From positions 992,001 through 1,056,000 of the forward strand of contig NZ_PYFP01000002.1 of assembly GCF_003056055.1 (NCBI RefSeq): a DNA stretch of 64,000 nucleotides. The letters run 5' to 3'. Below are positions 26,490 to 34,890 of the stretch, piece after piece. Every line of letters starts with the position of its first letter. Position 1 is the stretch's first letter. The DNA comes from Glaciimonas sp. PCH181. GTDB lineage: Bacteria > Pseudomonadota > Gammaproteobacteria > Burkholderiales > Burkholderiaceae_D. Under the pieces are notes generated by a model. That model ran no database searches. It saw nothing but the letters and a program-made list of their open reading frames with translations, and was not told the origin of the DNA. A program made the translations under genes and the position numbers.

Positions 26490-27440
26490 ATGAAAAGATC
26501 CCTTCCGCCGTTGATGTCCCTGCGTGCTTTTGAAGCCGCTGCCCGTCACATGAGTTTCACCGTGGCGGCAGACGAATTGTGCATAACCCAGAGCGCAGTC
26601 AGCCGCCACATCAAAAATCTGGAAGAACACTATCGGCTGAAACTGTTCAACCGCCTGACCCGCGAAATCGCCTTAACCGAAGAAGGCATTTTGTTGTTTA
26701 GCGCGGTGCAAAAAGCCTTTGATCAGATCGATGCAGTCTCGCGCACACTGACCAAAACCAAACCCACGCGAGGCTTAATCCTCAATATTCTGCCCACACT
26801 GGCATCCACCTGGTTAATGCCCAGACTGGTACGCTTCACGCAAATGCATCAGAACGTAGAGGTCCGGTTAATCACGTCTATCGAGCCGGTCGCTTTTGAT
26901 CGCGACAAAGTCGACGTCGCCATCCGGGTCGGCAAACTGCCAGCGCAACGCCACAAAGACGGTGCGCCCAGAATCGATCTGGTGATGACGAATGAATGGA
27001 AGGGATTAGGTGCCGACAAGTTGTTTCCGGATGTATTGGTGCCGGTCTGTCGTCCAGATTTATTAAAAGATCAGCGCACGATCAAACCAGCCGCGTTACC
27101 CTTTCTGCCACTGATCCATACCGACTCCCGCGCGCATGCATGGGAAGACTGGTTCGGCGCGTTAAACGTCGCCTATCAACCCTCCGCACGGGTACTGCAC
27201 TTCGGGCATTTCTTTATGTCGGTACGGGCAGCCATGGACGGCAAAGGCGTGGCGCTGGTGCCCAGCGTACTGGTCAGCGACGATATCCAGGCAGGCCGCC
27301 TGATCGTGGCCGTGACGGAACGTGTGTCCAGCGATGGCGATTACTATCTGCTGTACAAAAAAGAACGCGCCAAAGATCGGGCGATCGCGGTATTTCGTGA
27401 ATGGCTGATGTCGGAAGTAACGGAATTGCAAAGCCCTTGA
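26490..27440 (+). CDS. LysR-type regulator, GcvA-like
   Basis: 316 residues. The DNA-binding domain reads LPPLMSLRAFEAAARHMSFTVAADELCITQSAVSRHIKNLEEHYRLKLFNRLTREIALTEEG, the GcvA-type pattern. The effector domain includes RGLILNILPTLASTWLMPRL near residue 92 and ends VFREWLMSEVTELQSP. It is divergent from the 12-gene ABC/amidase operon, which it probably controls through the box at 26439-26459. Its last 291 bp plus 76 bp of downstream sequence occur again, 97% identical, at 43746-44112; the copy here belongs to the full-length gene. The repeat marks the left edge of the catabolic island. Confidence 0.9.
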   Translation: MKRSLPPLMSLRAFEAAARHMSFTVAADELCITQSAVSRHIKNLEEHYRLKLFNRLTREIALTEEGILLFSAVQKAFDQIDAVSRTLTKTKPTRGLILNILPTLASTWLMPRLVRFTQMHQNVEVRLITSIEPVAFDRDKVDVAIRVGKLPAQRHKDGAPRIDLVMTNEWKGLGADKLFPDVLVPVCRPDLLKDQRTIKPAALPFLPLIHTDSRAHAWEDWFGALNVAYQPSARVLHFGHFFMSVRAAMDGKGVALVPSVLVSDDIQAGRLIVAVTERVSSDGDYYLLYKKERAKDRAIAVFREWLMSEVTELQSP

Positions 27441-27516
27441 AGTCGGTTTATCCACGCCTGCGCAAAGCTTCAAAACCTTTCGGCTCCCAATCACGTATTG
27501 TCTATAACAAGCCGGT
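27150..27516. repeat. Left 367-bp direct repeat bounding the catabolic island
   Basis: This stretch (3' end of the LysR gene plus 76 bp) is repeated in the same orientation at 43746-44112. I count 12 mismatches and no gaps. In the coding part seven codons differ and six are synonymous, so both copies appear to have evolved as functional gene ends. Homology stops abruptly at GCCGGT on the right and at TGGTT on the left. Confidence 0.92.
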
Positions 27517-27614
27517 CCTGTGCGCGAATGGGACGTGGATTAGCCTCGCTTAAGCTGCAGGCAACATCACATTAACTTGGTGATACTAACCATTTTTTTG
27601 CGATAAAACGAAAC

Positions 27615-27642
27615 GGCTTCGCAGTTTTTCTCTGACGAAGCC
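27615..27642 (-). terminator. Probable terminator of the porin operon
   Basis: GGCTTCG (27615-27621) and CGAAGCC (27636-27642) form a 7-bp stem. On the minus strand it is followed by GTTTCGTTTTAT, a T-rich tail, 20 bases beyond the porin stop. Confidence 0.55.
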
Positions 27643-27661
27643 ACTATCGCCATTACAGAGA

Positions 27662-28798
27662 TTAAAAACTGTGGCGCATACCTACGCGGATAAGCGCCTG
27701 GCTATTCGTTGATGACGCTGACAAGCCCTGAATCTGTGCTGCGGGCCCGCCATTTCCACCGGCGATAAACGGATCGCCGCCAGCGCGCTGAAAAACGCCT
27801 TCAGTGTATAAAGTGGTGCGCTTAGACAGGAAGTAATCTGCCAGTACACCGAATTGATTAAACTTTGAATTGGTCACCCCAGGACGACCGCTGATATCGA
27901 CTGTAGTGTAGGTATAGGCGAACGAAAGCATCAGCGTTGGCGCGACCAAATACCGAGCGTTCAATTCATAGTTATTAAAATTATTGTTAATCCCGCTGGT
28001 CAGCGTCGGCCCGACATTGTTGTACCTGGAGCCAGACCAAGCTGCGCCCAAAAGCGCCGGGCCTATCTGATAGCTGCCACCCAAGCCATACATCCGTGCG
28101 CGTGAGGCCGTCACCGGCGCATCTGGCGCAGTGCCTGCCGGATTCGGATTGGTGGTGCTGGCGCCGCCATTATCCAGTTCGAGATAACCTACGCCCAATT
28201 TGAGTGGACCATTTTCATATTTTGCGCCGGCACCCCAGGCTCGGTCATTTCCAAAAGCACCGCTCTGATTACTAAATGCGTACATTACGCTTGAACTAAA
28301 ACCGCCATAGGTATTACTTGCATACTTGACGGCGTTGTTAAAGCGAATCGTGTTAGCAGCGTTGTCGTTATCAAACGGATGCGTAAAATAGATACCGGTA
28401 AAGCCGGCATTCGAAGTCAATGGTGCAAAATTCCCCACCAACGGATCATATTGACGGCCAGCTGTCAGCGTACCCCATTGCGTACTTTGCAGGCCGACAA
28501 ATGCTTGCCGTCCGAAAAGTTTGCCGCCTTGACCAAGTGCCCCGGTGCCTGGATCAAATCCGGTTTCCAGGATAAAAATCGTTTTCAGCCCACCACCGAG
28601 ATCTTCTGAACCTTTAAATCCCAAGCGACTCGCTTGTACGCCAACACTGGTAAGTTGCACGTTCGTATTGCCCTTTTGATTGGTGGAGTAAGTGATGCCC
28701 TCGTCGAGCACCCCGTAGATGATTACGTTAGTTTGCGCAGAGGCAAAATTTGCAGTGCAAGCGACCATTATTGCGGAACTAGCTAATACTTTTTTCAT
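27662..28798 (-). CDS. General bacterial porin (Omp32/OmpC-like)
   Basis: 378 residues. A signal peptide (MKKVLASSAIMVACTANFASA) is followed by NVIIYGVLDEGITYSTNQ, the standard opening of betaproteobacterial trimeric porins. GSEDLGGGLKTIFILETGFDPGTG and FGRQAFVGLQSTQWGTLTAGRQYDP are the conserved strands before the constriction loop. The chain ends ALIRVGMRHSF with a terminal Phe. It admits small anions through the outer membrane. It is the last gene of the minus-strand operon starting at 34340 and probably provides entry for the island substrate. Confidence 0.9.
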   Translation of the reverse strand: MKKVLASSAIMVACTANFASAQTNVIIYGVLDEGITYSTNQKGNTNVQLTSVGVQASRLGFKGSEDLGGGLKTIFILETGFDPGTGALGQGGKLFGRQAFVGLQSTQWGTLTAGRQYDPLVGNFAPLTSNAGFTGIYFTHPFDNDNAANTIRFNNAVKYASNTYGGFSSSVMYAFSNQSGAFGNDRAWGAGAKYENGPLKLGVGYLELDNGGASTTNPNPAGTAPDAPVTASRARMYGLGGSYQIGPALLGAAWSGSRYNNVGPTLTSGINNNFNNYELNARYLVAPTLMLSFAYTYTTVDISGRPGVTNSKFNQFGVLADYFLSKRTTLYTEGVFQRAGGDPFIAGGNGGPAAQIQGLSASSTNSQALIRVGMRHSF

Positions 28799-28937
28799 GA
28801 TTTACACCTGTCTCCGTCAGTTAAAATTATTACCCATTTTTTTACCGCTAACAAATGCGTAAGGCTCGGCCAATGAAAACAGGTTAAAAAATTTGGACGA
28901 AATTGCTTTCATCTAAGCCTTGTTGATTGCTAATTTC

Positions 28938-29711
28938 TTATTGCCCAGTGAAGGATGGCTTTCTGCGCTCTGCGAATGCAGCTGTTCCTTCTTTCACGTC
29001 AGAGGTCGATTGAAGAAGCCTGACCATCGCATCTTCTAACCGGATGCCAACATCCAGACTCATGCCTCGAGATCTGATTGCCAGTTCCTTCGTTGCCTGG
29101 ACCGCGAGCGGTGCATTCGCGACAATTTGCTCGGCTAAGGCTTCGGCTTCAGCGAGGAGCCGAGCTGGCTCAACAATGCGATTGATCAACCCTCTTCGTT
29201 CGGCTGTTTCAGCGTCAAAGGGTTTTCCGGTCAGCAGAAGTTCCATTGCTATCGCGCTGGGGAGTTCTTGCATCAGCCGTTGCGTTCCTCCGCAGCTCGC
29301 CAGAACGCCCCATCGAACTTCAGGCGTACCGAATGTGGCGTGGGGAACGCTGATCCGAATGTCTGTGGCGAGCAGAAGCGTCATTCCACCACCCAGACAA
29401 TGGCCGTTGACTGCTCCGATGACTGGCTTCCAGATATCGATTCCGCGATCGGGACGCAAACCGGCCTGGCTGGTCCAGGTGTCGGATATGGGCGGTGGTT
29501 CAGGGATGTATTCCCTTAGGTCAGCTCCGGCGCAGAAAGCCCGCTCTCCAGCACCCGTTAAGATAGCAACGCGTATGTCCTTGTTATCCCGAACTTCCCT
29601 CCACGCCGAGGCGAGGTCATCGAGCATTGCGTGGGTCAAGGCGTTAAGCCGTTCGGGACGGTTGAGCGTGATGGTCGCAATACTTTGCGTAACTTCAAAT
29701 TTGATAGTCAT
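28938..29711 (-). CDS. Enoyl-CoA hydratase/isomerase (crotonase family)
   Basis: 257 residues: ITLNRPERLNALTHAM near residue 12, GERAFCAGADLREY near 55 (oxyanion hole), GAVNGHCLGGGMTLLLATDIRI near 100 and FGTPEVRWGVLASCGGTQRL near 128. Both glutamates of true hydratases are in place, in TPEV and in AMELLLTG. It should hydrate an enoyl-CoA, although crotonase relatives also do retro-aldol or ring reactions. It lies between the CoA ligase and porin genes, so it probably acts on the product of that ligase. Confidence 0.88.
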   Translation of the reverse strand: MTIKFEVTQSIATITLNRPERLNALTHAMLDDLASAWREVRDNKDIRVAILTGAGERAFCAGADLREYIPEPPPISDTWTSQAGLRPDRGIDIWKPVIGAVNGHCLGGGMTLLLATDIRISVPHATFGTPEVRWGVLASCGGTQRLMQELPSAIAMELLLTGKPFDAETAERRGLINRIVEPARLLAEAEALAEQIVANAPLAVQATKELAIRSRGMSLDVGIRLEDAMVRLLQSTSDVKEGTAAFAERRKPSFTGQ

Positions 29712-29769
29712 AATTTTCTCAATATTTTTTGCGCCAGCCGAGCTGCAGACGCAGTTTTCAATTCACACG

Positions 29770-31338
29770 TCATTGCGCGCTGCGATCCCATGTTCGATGC
29801 TCTGTTTTCATGGATCGAAGTTCCTCTTTTTTAGCTCTGAAAGTATGCGTTTTCGGGATCTCTGAAACCGATACAATGTAGCGAGGCAGCATGAAGCGCG
29901 GCACCCTGGCGGATAGAAACTCGATCAATCCGACGGGGTCTATATCCTCTCCATTTTTTGTTACGACAAATACCTTGATATCTTCTTCGCCCCATTCGGA
30001 AGGAACGCCGATGGCTGCTGATTCGGCCACGTCTGGATGTGCATTGACCTCCATCTCGACCTCTGTCGAAGACACGTTCTCACCACGTCGGCGGATAGCG
30101 TATTTCATCCGATCAACAAAGAAATAGTTGCCTTCGGCGTCGCATTTAAATGCGTCTCCGGTATGCAGCCATTGATTGCGCCAGACTTCGGTCGTCGCAG
30201 CGGGGCGGTTCCAGTAACCAGACATGAGTTCCCAAGGGTGCTCGGTGCGGATTAACAGCTCACCCACGGTCCCCACCGGAACTTCCTCGTCGTGATCATC
30301 GACGATACGACATTGCACGCCGGGTCTCGGACGACCGCAGCTGTCGCCGGGGCCGAGTTGCCATCCGGTTACGATTGGACAACTGGTTTCAGTCATATTG
30401 AAAGCGGTACACAGCCGGACGCCAAAGCGTTCCATGAAGGTATTCGGATTGGATGGAAGCGGGCACACATAGACGTTGCGCAAAGGATGCTTTTTATCCT
30501 CAGCACTAGGCGGTTGCGCTTCCAGAAATAGGATGGTGGAGCCAACCAGCATCGTTGTGGTACATCCGAAGCGCTTGATGTCGTCCCAGAACTGGCTGGT
30601 ACTGAAGGTTTCTCTGAGAACCAAGGTTGCATTGGCCATCGCCGTGCCAACGACGCTTAATTTCCCGCTGACATGATAAAGTTGCCAGGGACAGTACCAA
30701 ATGTCCTCCGACGTCAGATCTTCAATGGGAATACACCATCGCGCCGTTTCAATCAATTGGCGCCAGGACATCATTACCCCTTTTGATGGCCCTGTAGTGC
30801 CGGATGTGTAGACAATACAGGCGAGGTCATGCGAAGCCAATTGGGGCAGCGCAAGCGGCGGCAGTTCGCATTTTGTCAGCGGAACGCGCAAATCAAAAAA
30901 CGAATTACCAGTCTCCGGCAGATCGCCGACCACGATGATCGTTTCGACGTTGGGTATGTCGGATTTAATTTCCTCGAACCTATCCAGATAGCGTGCATGA
31001 ACCACCAGGCATCGCGCGCCACAATCGTTGACAACATGGCTTAGCATATTGCCGAGGTATCCGGAATTGATAGGAACCTCGACGGCGCTCAGACGTGCAA
31101 TCGCCATCCATACGGTGATCGATTCAACGCTGTTTGGCAGCATGACGAGTACATTTGAAGATGCTCCTACGCCCGCTCGACTCAGTGTCTCAGTCCAGGT
31201 TCGAACATTGCCCTCCATTGCGGCATAGGTGACAGCCTCGCCATCGACTGTGCGGATGAACGTAGTTTCAGGGTGAGAGCTTGCCCTGTCAGCCAGGATA
31301 TTTGGAAGCGATTGGCATATCGAATCGGTTTGGAGCAT
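29770..31338 (-). CDS. AMP-dependent acyl-CoA ligase (CaiC/benzoate-ligase-like)
   Basis: 522 residues of the ANL superfamily. The P-loop is IVYTSGTTGPSKGVMMSW near residue 175, the A5 region is TAFNMTETSCPIV near 305, and the hinge is YFFVDRMKYAIRRRGENVS near 415. The A10 region reads IPKTHTFRAKKEELR: the lysine that normally follows Gly/Gln (PKTxTxK) is Arg here, although lysines follow closely. That lysine positions the carboxylate for adenylation, so the change deserves notice. It should activate a carboxylic acid to its CoA ester in the cytoplasm. Operon neighbours are an ACMSD-fold amidohydrolase upstream and a crotonase downstream. Confidence 0.85.
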   Translation of the reverse strand: MLQTDSICQSLPNILADRASSHPETTFIRTVDGEAVTYAAMEGNVRTWTETLSRAGVGASSNVLVMLPNSVESITVWMAIARLSAVEVPINSGYLGNMLSHVVNDCGARCLVVHARYLDRFEEIKSDIPNVETIIVVGDLPETGNSFFDLRVPLTKCELPPLALPQLASHDLACIVYTSGTTGPSKGVMMSWRQLIETARWCIPIEDLTSEDIWYCPWQLYHVSGKLSVVGTAMANATLVLRETFSTSQFWDDIKRFGCTTTMLVGSTILFLEAQPPSAEDKKHPLRNVYVCPLPSNPNTFMERFGVRLCTAFNMTETSCPIVTGWQLGPGDSCGRPRPGVQCRIVDDHDEEVPVGTVGELLIRTEHPWELMSGYWNRPAATTEVWRNQWLHTGDAFKCDAEGNYFFVDRMKYAIRRRGENVSSTEVEMEVNAHPDVAESAAIGVPSEWGEEDIKVFVVTKNGEDIDPVGLIEFLSARVPRFMLPRYIVSVSEIPKTHTFRAKKEELRSMKTEHRTWDRSAQ

Positions 31339-31463
31339 GGTCTATTTTCCAATATCAAAAAATTTGGGCGCAAAGGGACCCTTGCAGTACGAGTGAGAAA
31401 ATTAGCGATATCGCATTTTGCTTGTTACGACTACAAGTGAAACTCAGTGAAGCTTGGTGACGT

Positions 31464-32462
31464 TTAGCGTTCGAGCAGCGCAATCACATTTCCGCGTGCG
31501 ACCAGTTCCCGCTGATCGGCTGGCAAGGAGTCCAGAACAGGGAAAGACCGGCGACCTTCAGGATCGCCGATGTCGAAGGGATAGTCCGTTCCAAACACCA
31601 CGCGATTCGCACCCATTTTTTCGATGAGGAAACGGTTACTATCTTCGCTCAAGGTACACGTGTCGTAATAAAGATCTTTCAAGTATGCGCTGGGTGCCTT
31701 GGTGATATATTTTCGGCAGTAAGGATCTGCCTCCCAGCCGGTAGCCTCGTAAGCTGCGTCGAGACGGCCACTCAGAAAGGCCAGATTTCCGCCTCCATGC
31801 GCCAGAATGAGCTTTAATGCGGGATGTCGCTCGAAGAATCCCTCGAATATCATGCGGGTAACCGCCAAGGTTGTTTCATGCGGAAAGCCAACCAGCACGT
31901 GGTTCAAATAATGGCCGTAGCGCTCGGTATGCATCTCCGTGGGATGCATGAAAAGCATAATACCTAAGCGTTCCACCATCTCGAATACGGGACTAAAAAT
32001 GGCATCGTCCAGCGGACGACCTCCTGCGGTCGAAGGAATCATCGCCGCACGCATGCCATAGTCCTCGACGGCGCGTTTTAATTCATCCGCAGCACGATCA
32101 GGTTCGCCCAACGCCAGCACTGCCATGGCTTCGAGCAATCCCTCGCCGTCTTGAGCGACCTCGGCTGATTGCTTGTTCAATGCGCGAGAAAGCGCGACGT
32201 TGGCTGCGCTTCCTTTCCAAGACAGAAGGAATGGCTGTGGACCAAAGAACTGCTTTTCGATCTTGCGCTTGCGCATGCCGTCGAGACGATAGGGCATGTC
32301 GTAAAGATGCTTATCTAGTGTGCTCTTATTTCGCTCATCGCCCGGGTGCCGGACCTGAAAAAGCCCCCCCTCTTTGCTACACTGCAACCCAGCAATTGGC
32401 GTGCGGGCGAGATCGTGAAGAAAGCGCTCCGAAAATGCGTGTCCGTGAACGTCTATAACCAT
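31464..32462 (-). CDS. ACMSD-type amidohydrolase/decarboxylase
   Basis: 333 residues from the ATG at 32462, which has a strong GGAGG nine bases upstream; a longer frame to 32516 lacks this. All metal ligands of the amidohydrolase_2 family are visible: MVIDVHGHAF at the start (HxH), LGIMLFMHPTE near 165, LKLILAHGGGNLAFLSGR near 215 and NRVVFGTDYPFDIG near 290. Characterised relatives (ACMSD, gamma-resorcylate and 5-carboxyvanillate decarboxylases) remove CO2 from aromatic or muconate-type acids, with zinc or manganese. It follows the TetR gene by 347 bp and precedes a CoA ligase, so it may decarboxylate a precursor before CoA activation. Confidence 0.85.
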   Translation of the reverse strand: MVIDVHGHAFSERFLHDLARTPIAGLQCSKEGGLFQVRHPGDERNKSTLDKHLYDMPYRLDGMRKRKIEKQFFGPQPFLLSWKGSAANVALSRALNKQSAEVAQDGEGLLEAMAVLALGEPDRAADELKRAVEDYGMRAAMIPSTAGGRPLDDAIFSPVFEMVERLGIMLFMHPTEMHTERYGHYLNHVLVGFPHETTLAVTRMIFEGFFERHPALKLILAHGGGNLAFLSGRLDAAYEATGWEADPYCRKYITKAPSAYLKDLYYDTCTLSEDSNRFLIEKMGANRVVFGTDYPFDIGDPEGRRSFPVLDSLPADQRELVARGNVIALLER

Positions 32463-32809
32463 CTTAACCTCCGATACATTAGAATATTTATGAAAGATTC
32501 CAGTGAGCTCTAGCAATTTTTATATGCTATGTACTATGAATTAAAGATCACAAAACGATGACTGTGATGCGTTGCTGGAAACTGCGAAAGTAAACACTAG
32601 CGCTAAGAAAGCGTGCTGAGCGCACATGCTAGTACGCGCTCTTAGCGAGGAACTCGCCACACCCAGACAGGTTGGCAAGTATGCAAAGCGACATCAAGTC
32701 GATGCGTTTGTTCGGGCGGAACGAGTCCCCGGCTCTCAACTTGTGGTGAGAGACCTTCATCTATGCAGCACGAAGTTATCGTGCCTCCGATGTAAACTCT
32801 ATTGCCGTC
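32463..32809. other. Intergenic region with a long inverted repeat
   Basis: These 347 bases separate the amidohydrolase from the TetR gene, both on the minus strand. CGCTAAGA (32601-32608) and TCTTAGCG (32640-32647) flank partly paired AAGCGTGCT/AGTACGCGC arms and could form a long hairpin without a T tract. No protein family was recognised. A separate promoter for the amidohydrolase is possible. Confidence 0.45.
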
Positions 32810-33427
32810 TTATGTGAAAATTCCCCGTTCAATCAGCTTTCGATATGCGTCTCTAACGAAGCTTGGAATCGGTCTAACCTTTCCATCTGAATAGGCGTAC
32901 TCCTGGCCCAGAGAGGCACGAATGCCCATTAAGATCGCCACGATTGCATCGAGTTCGTTCTCATCGTAGCCTTTGATGTTGCCATTCTTGTGTGCTCTGC
33001 GGAGAGTAGATTTATAATTCCCCGTGATGTTTTCGAAGTGCTTCTTATATCCTTCCGGGGCAAAAATCTGTGCCTCGTTAAGGACGCGATAGAACTGAGG
33101 TTTCTTTAACAGAAACTTAAAGAAGGCGTCGAATCGCTGCATTTCTCGCTCAATTGCATCTTCCGCTGTTACCTCGCCGGAGATAAAGTCGAGCATCATT
33201 TCACCCATCGCCACGAGGACTTGATTCAATATGTCGTCTCGGGATTCGAAGTAGTTATAGAAGGTACCTTGAGCGACGTTGGCCAGGTCGGTGATCTTTG
33301 CGATCGATGCATCGGCGTAACCATATTTCCCGATAATATCCATTGCCGCCTCCAACAAATTCTGTCGTACCTGTACCGACTTCTCGGCGCGGGTGAAGCG
33401 CTTACCTGATTCTTTTGTCTTCAACAT
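32810..33427 (-). CDS. TetR family transcriptional regulator of the island
   Basis: 205 residues. The N-terminal DNA-binding domain reads RQNLLEAAMDIIGKYGYADASIAKITDLANVAQGTFYNYFESRDDIL, the canonical TetR helix-turn-helix. The C-terminal ligand domain is helical, with FDAFFKFLLKKPQFYRVLNEAQIF, similar to regulators of aromatic and acyl-CoA catabolism. It is the only regulator inside the island and lies 49 bp after the MaoC-like gene. Three copies of a 21-bp dyad occur at the island promoters, one of them controlling the operon that contains this gene, so it is the natural candidate repressor, autoregulated and released by a CoA ester or acid. Confidence 0.88.
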   Translation of the reverse strand: MLKTKESGKRFTRAEKSVQVRQNLLEAAMDIIGKYGYADASIAKITDLANVAQGTFYNYFESRDDILNQVLVAMGEMMLDFISGEVTAEDAIEREMQRFDAFFKFLLKKPQFYRVLNEAQIFAPEGYKKHFENITGNYKSTLRRAHKNGNIKGYDENELDAIVAILMGIRASLGQEYAYSDGKVRPIPSFVRDAYRKLIERGIFT

Positions 33428-33476
33428 AGTCAGTGCTCTTTCGACTTACTCAAAAAGTAACGTAGTGGAAGTGACG

Positions 33477-34340
33477 TCAACGAAATTCCGCAATTCCATG
33501 TGTTAGCGCCAGGTTTCCTGAGGCGTTTCTTACGGCAAACGCCACTTCCCGTCCGTCAGGTGAATCGGATGTATGTTCAATTGTGATGGGCAGTCCCGGG
33601 ATAACAGGCGCCTTAAAGCGCACAGCTATTCGGGCAAGGCGACCAGGATCGCCATCGGCGTAGAAATCAATCAGCTTCTGCGCTGTCAGCGCCCAAGTTG
33701 CTGAGCCGTGCAGAATAATATCGTCTAAGCGATTCTGCTTGGCGAAAGACTTTTCAGTATGGATTGGATTCCAAATTTGGGAACACTCGGAATAGAGGTG
33801 AGGATACAAGCGCTGAATCGGCAGCGTAATGCGATCGAAGCCCGCTGGCACTTCGGCATCCGGCCGCAAGAGAGGCGACTCTTCTTCGCAACGATCATCA
33901 CCGTCAACAGATGTATTCAAGAAGATACCCCCCCACCAACTCGACACCATCGGTTGTGCTGTCACAGCATCCACGGTTTCAAGCTTAAGCGCTACATAGG
34001 CCCCGGCGCGCGTCTGGCGAACTGCTGCAATCCGACCGGTGGTACGCAATGATTGCCCCTGCTTGATCAAAGCATGGAAACGCGAATCTTGTAACACATG
34101 GACAGAACCAAGCGCTTCTTCTGGGCTGGAGAAATCTCCCAATTCACTCCACCAACCGCTTACCACTGGCCACTCGAGGCAGACTGCGAACGGCGGGGGC
34201 GCCACAACTTCCGACGTTAGGTCATTGGTATAGCAGTCTTTAATAGCCCCAAGCACGGCCGCATAAGCTTGCACGCGCCGCAATGTTGCGACTACCTCGG
34301 ATTGACCGGCAGTCCGGCCCACAATGCTTGATGAAATCAT
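33477..34340 (-). CDS. MaoC/FAS1-like acyl-CoA dehydratase
   Basis: 287 residues with two hot-dog halves. The N-terminal half starts MISSSIVGRTAGQSEVVATL and contains VAPPPFAVCLEWPVVSGWW, as in FAS1-like dehydratase domains. The C-terminal half has SQIWNPIHTEKSFAKQNRLDDIILHG, which carries the Asn/Asp-x4-His hydratase motif. Length and wording resemble itaconyl-CoA and mesaconyl-C4-CoA hydratases. It should hydrate or dehydrate a beta-hydroxyacyl-CoA. It is the first gene of the minus-strand operon MaoC-TetR-amidohydrolase-ligase-crotonase-porin, with promoter and operator at 34478-34505. A broken second copy of its 5' end lies at 40974-41102 in opposite orientation. Confidence 0.8.
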   Translation of the reverse strand: MISSSIVGRTAGQSEVVATLRRVQAYAAVLGAIKDCYTNDLTSEVVAPPPFAVCLEWPVVSGWWSELGDFSSPEEALGSVHVLQDSRFHALIKQGQSLRTTGRIAAVRQTRAGAYVALKLETVDAVTAQPMVSSWWGGIFLNTSVDGDDRCEEESPLLRPDAEVPAGFDRITLPIQRLYPHLYSECSQIWNPIHTEKSFAKQNRLDDIILHGSATWALTAQKLIDFYADGDPGRLARIAVRFKAPVIPGLPITIEHTSDSPDGREVAFAVRNASGNLALTHGIAEFR

Positions 34341-34527
34341 GTTATCTACCGTTGTTGGGATCAGTCACGACCACGGCTTCTTTGGCGCCTTGACCCTCTG
34401 ACAAATCATTTTTTTAAACTCGAATCCTGGTGAGTGCAATACCACGCCTACTTCGCAAGCGGCAGGCGCTCCCCACCATTAAATGAATGATGACTCATAA
34501 ATCAATTTTAAGCAAGCATTTATGTCG
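34263..34527. repeat. Inverted repeat, left copy (MaoC 5' end plus upstream region)
   Basis: The first about 78 bp of the MaoC-like gene and 187 bp upstream match 40787-41051 in reverse orientation, with no net gap (paired coordinates add to 75314). The distal 45 bp (34483-34527) carries only two mismatches; the rest is more diverged. It includes operator A. Confidence 0.85.
34478..34505 (-). promoter_or_regulatory. Promoter and TetR-type operator A of the MaoC operon
   Basis: On the minus strand TTGATT (34505-34500) and TTTAAT (34483-34478) are separated by 16 bases. A 21-bp dyad at 34484-34504, of form TGAAT-N2-TGACTCA-N2-AATCA, fills the spacer and overlaps the -35 element, the classical position for a repressor. 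The same dyad is found at 40810-40830 and 40432-40452. Confidence 0.6.
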
Positions 34528-34559
34528 CAATTTAACGCTAGAATATTCGTCGCGTTGTC

Positions 34560-34890
34560 GTTCAGCTGGACATCACGTATTTGTCGACGCAGGGCATCGG
34601 AATCTATTTTTATCTGTACCTGTTTCGGGATATATACAACCGCAAGATCGTCGGCTGGCAGATCCATGAAACGGAAAAGCGAGGTGCGCTATAAGGATCC
34701 CGGCTTTCCTTACATCACGTGGCATATCTTCGGCCACAACGGATAAGGGGATAGGTGATTGATCACATATCCCCTTCAGCGAAAGCATCTTCAAAACGCT
34801 CAAGTACCGTCCAGCCTATCCGCGCGGGCCATTCGAAAGCCTCATGGCCGCAAAGCAGAGAGTCGGGACGTTCGTCTCTTGGCAGGTCTT
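34560..34890 (+). pseudogene. IS3-family transposase (OrfB) remnant
   Basis: Translated pieces match the DDE integrase core of IS3-type transposases: QLDITYLSTQGIGIYFYLYLFRDIYNRKIVGWQIHETE (about 34563-34680, then a stop) and, in another frame, PFSESIFKTLKYRPAYPRGPFES followed by LMAAKQRVGTF (about 34770-34865). The middle of the gene is deleted and a 32-bp inverted repeat (AAGGGGATA...TATCCCCTT, 34745-34776) sits between the pieces. No IS ends or target duplication are recognisable. It lies next to the 3' end of the first MFS gene and beside the inverted repeat. Confidence 0.75.

Noticed and set aside
32537..32550. Possible fourth TetR operator (TGAATTAAAGATCA) upstream of the amidohydrolase at 31464-32462
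   Set aside because: It matches only the outer arm; the central heptamer differs at several positions from operators A, B and C.
34745..34776. 32-bp inverted repeat as an independent regulatory RNA
   Set aside because: It lies within the degenerate transposase remnant and lacks a promoter or T tract, so a deletion scar is more likely.
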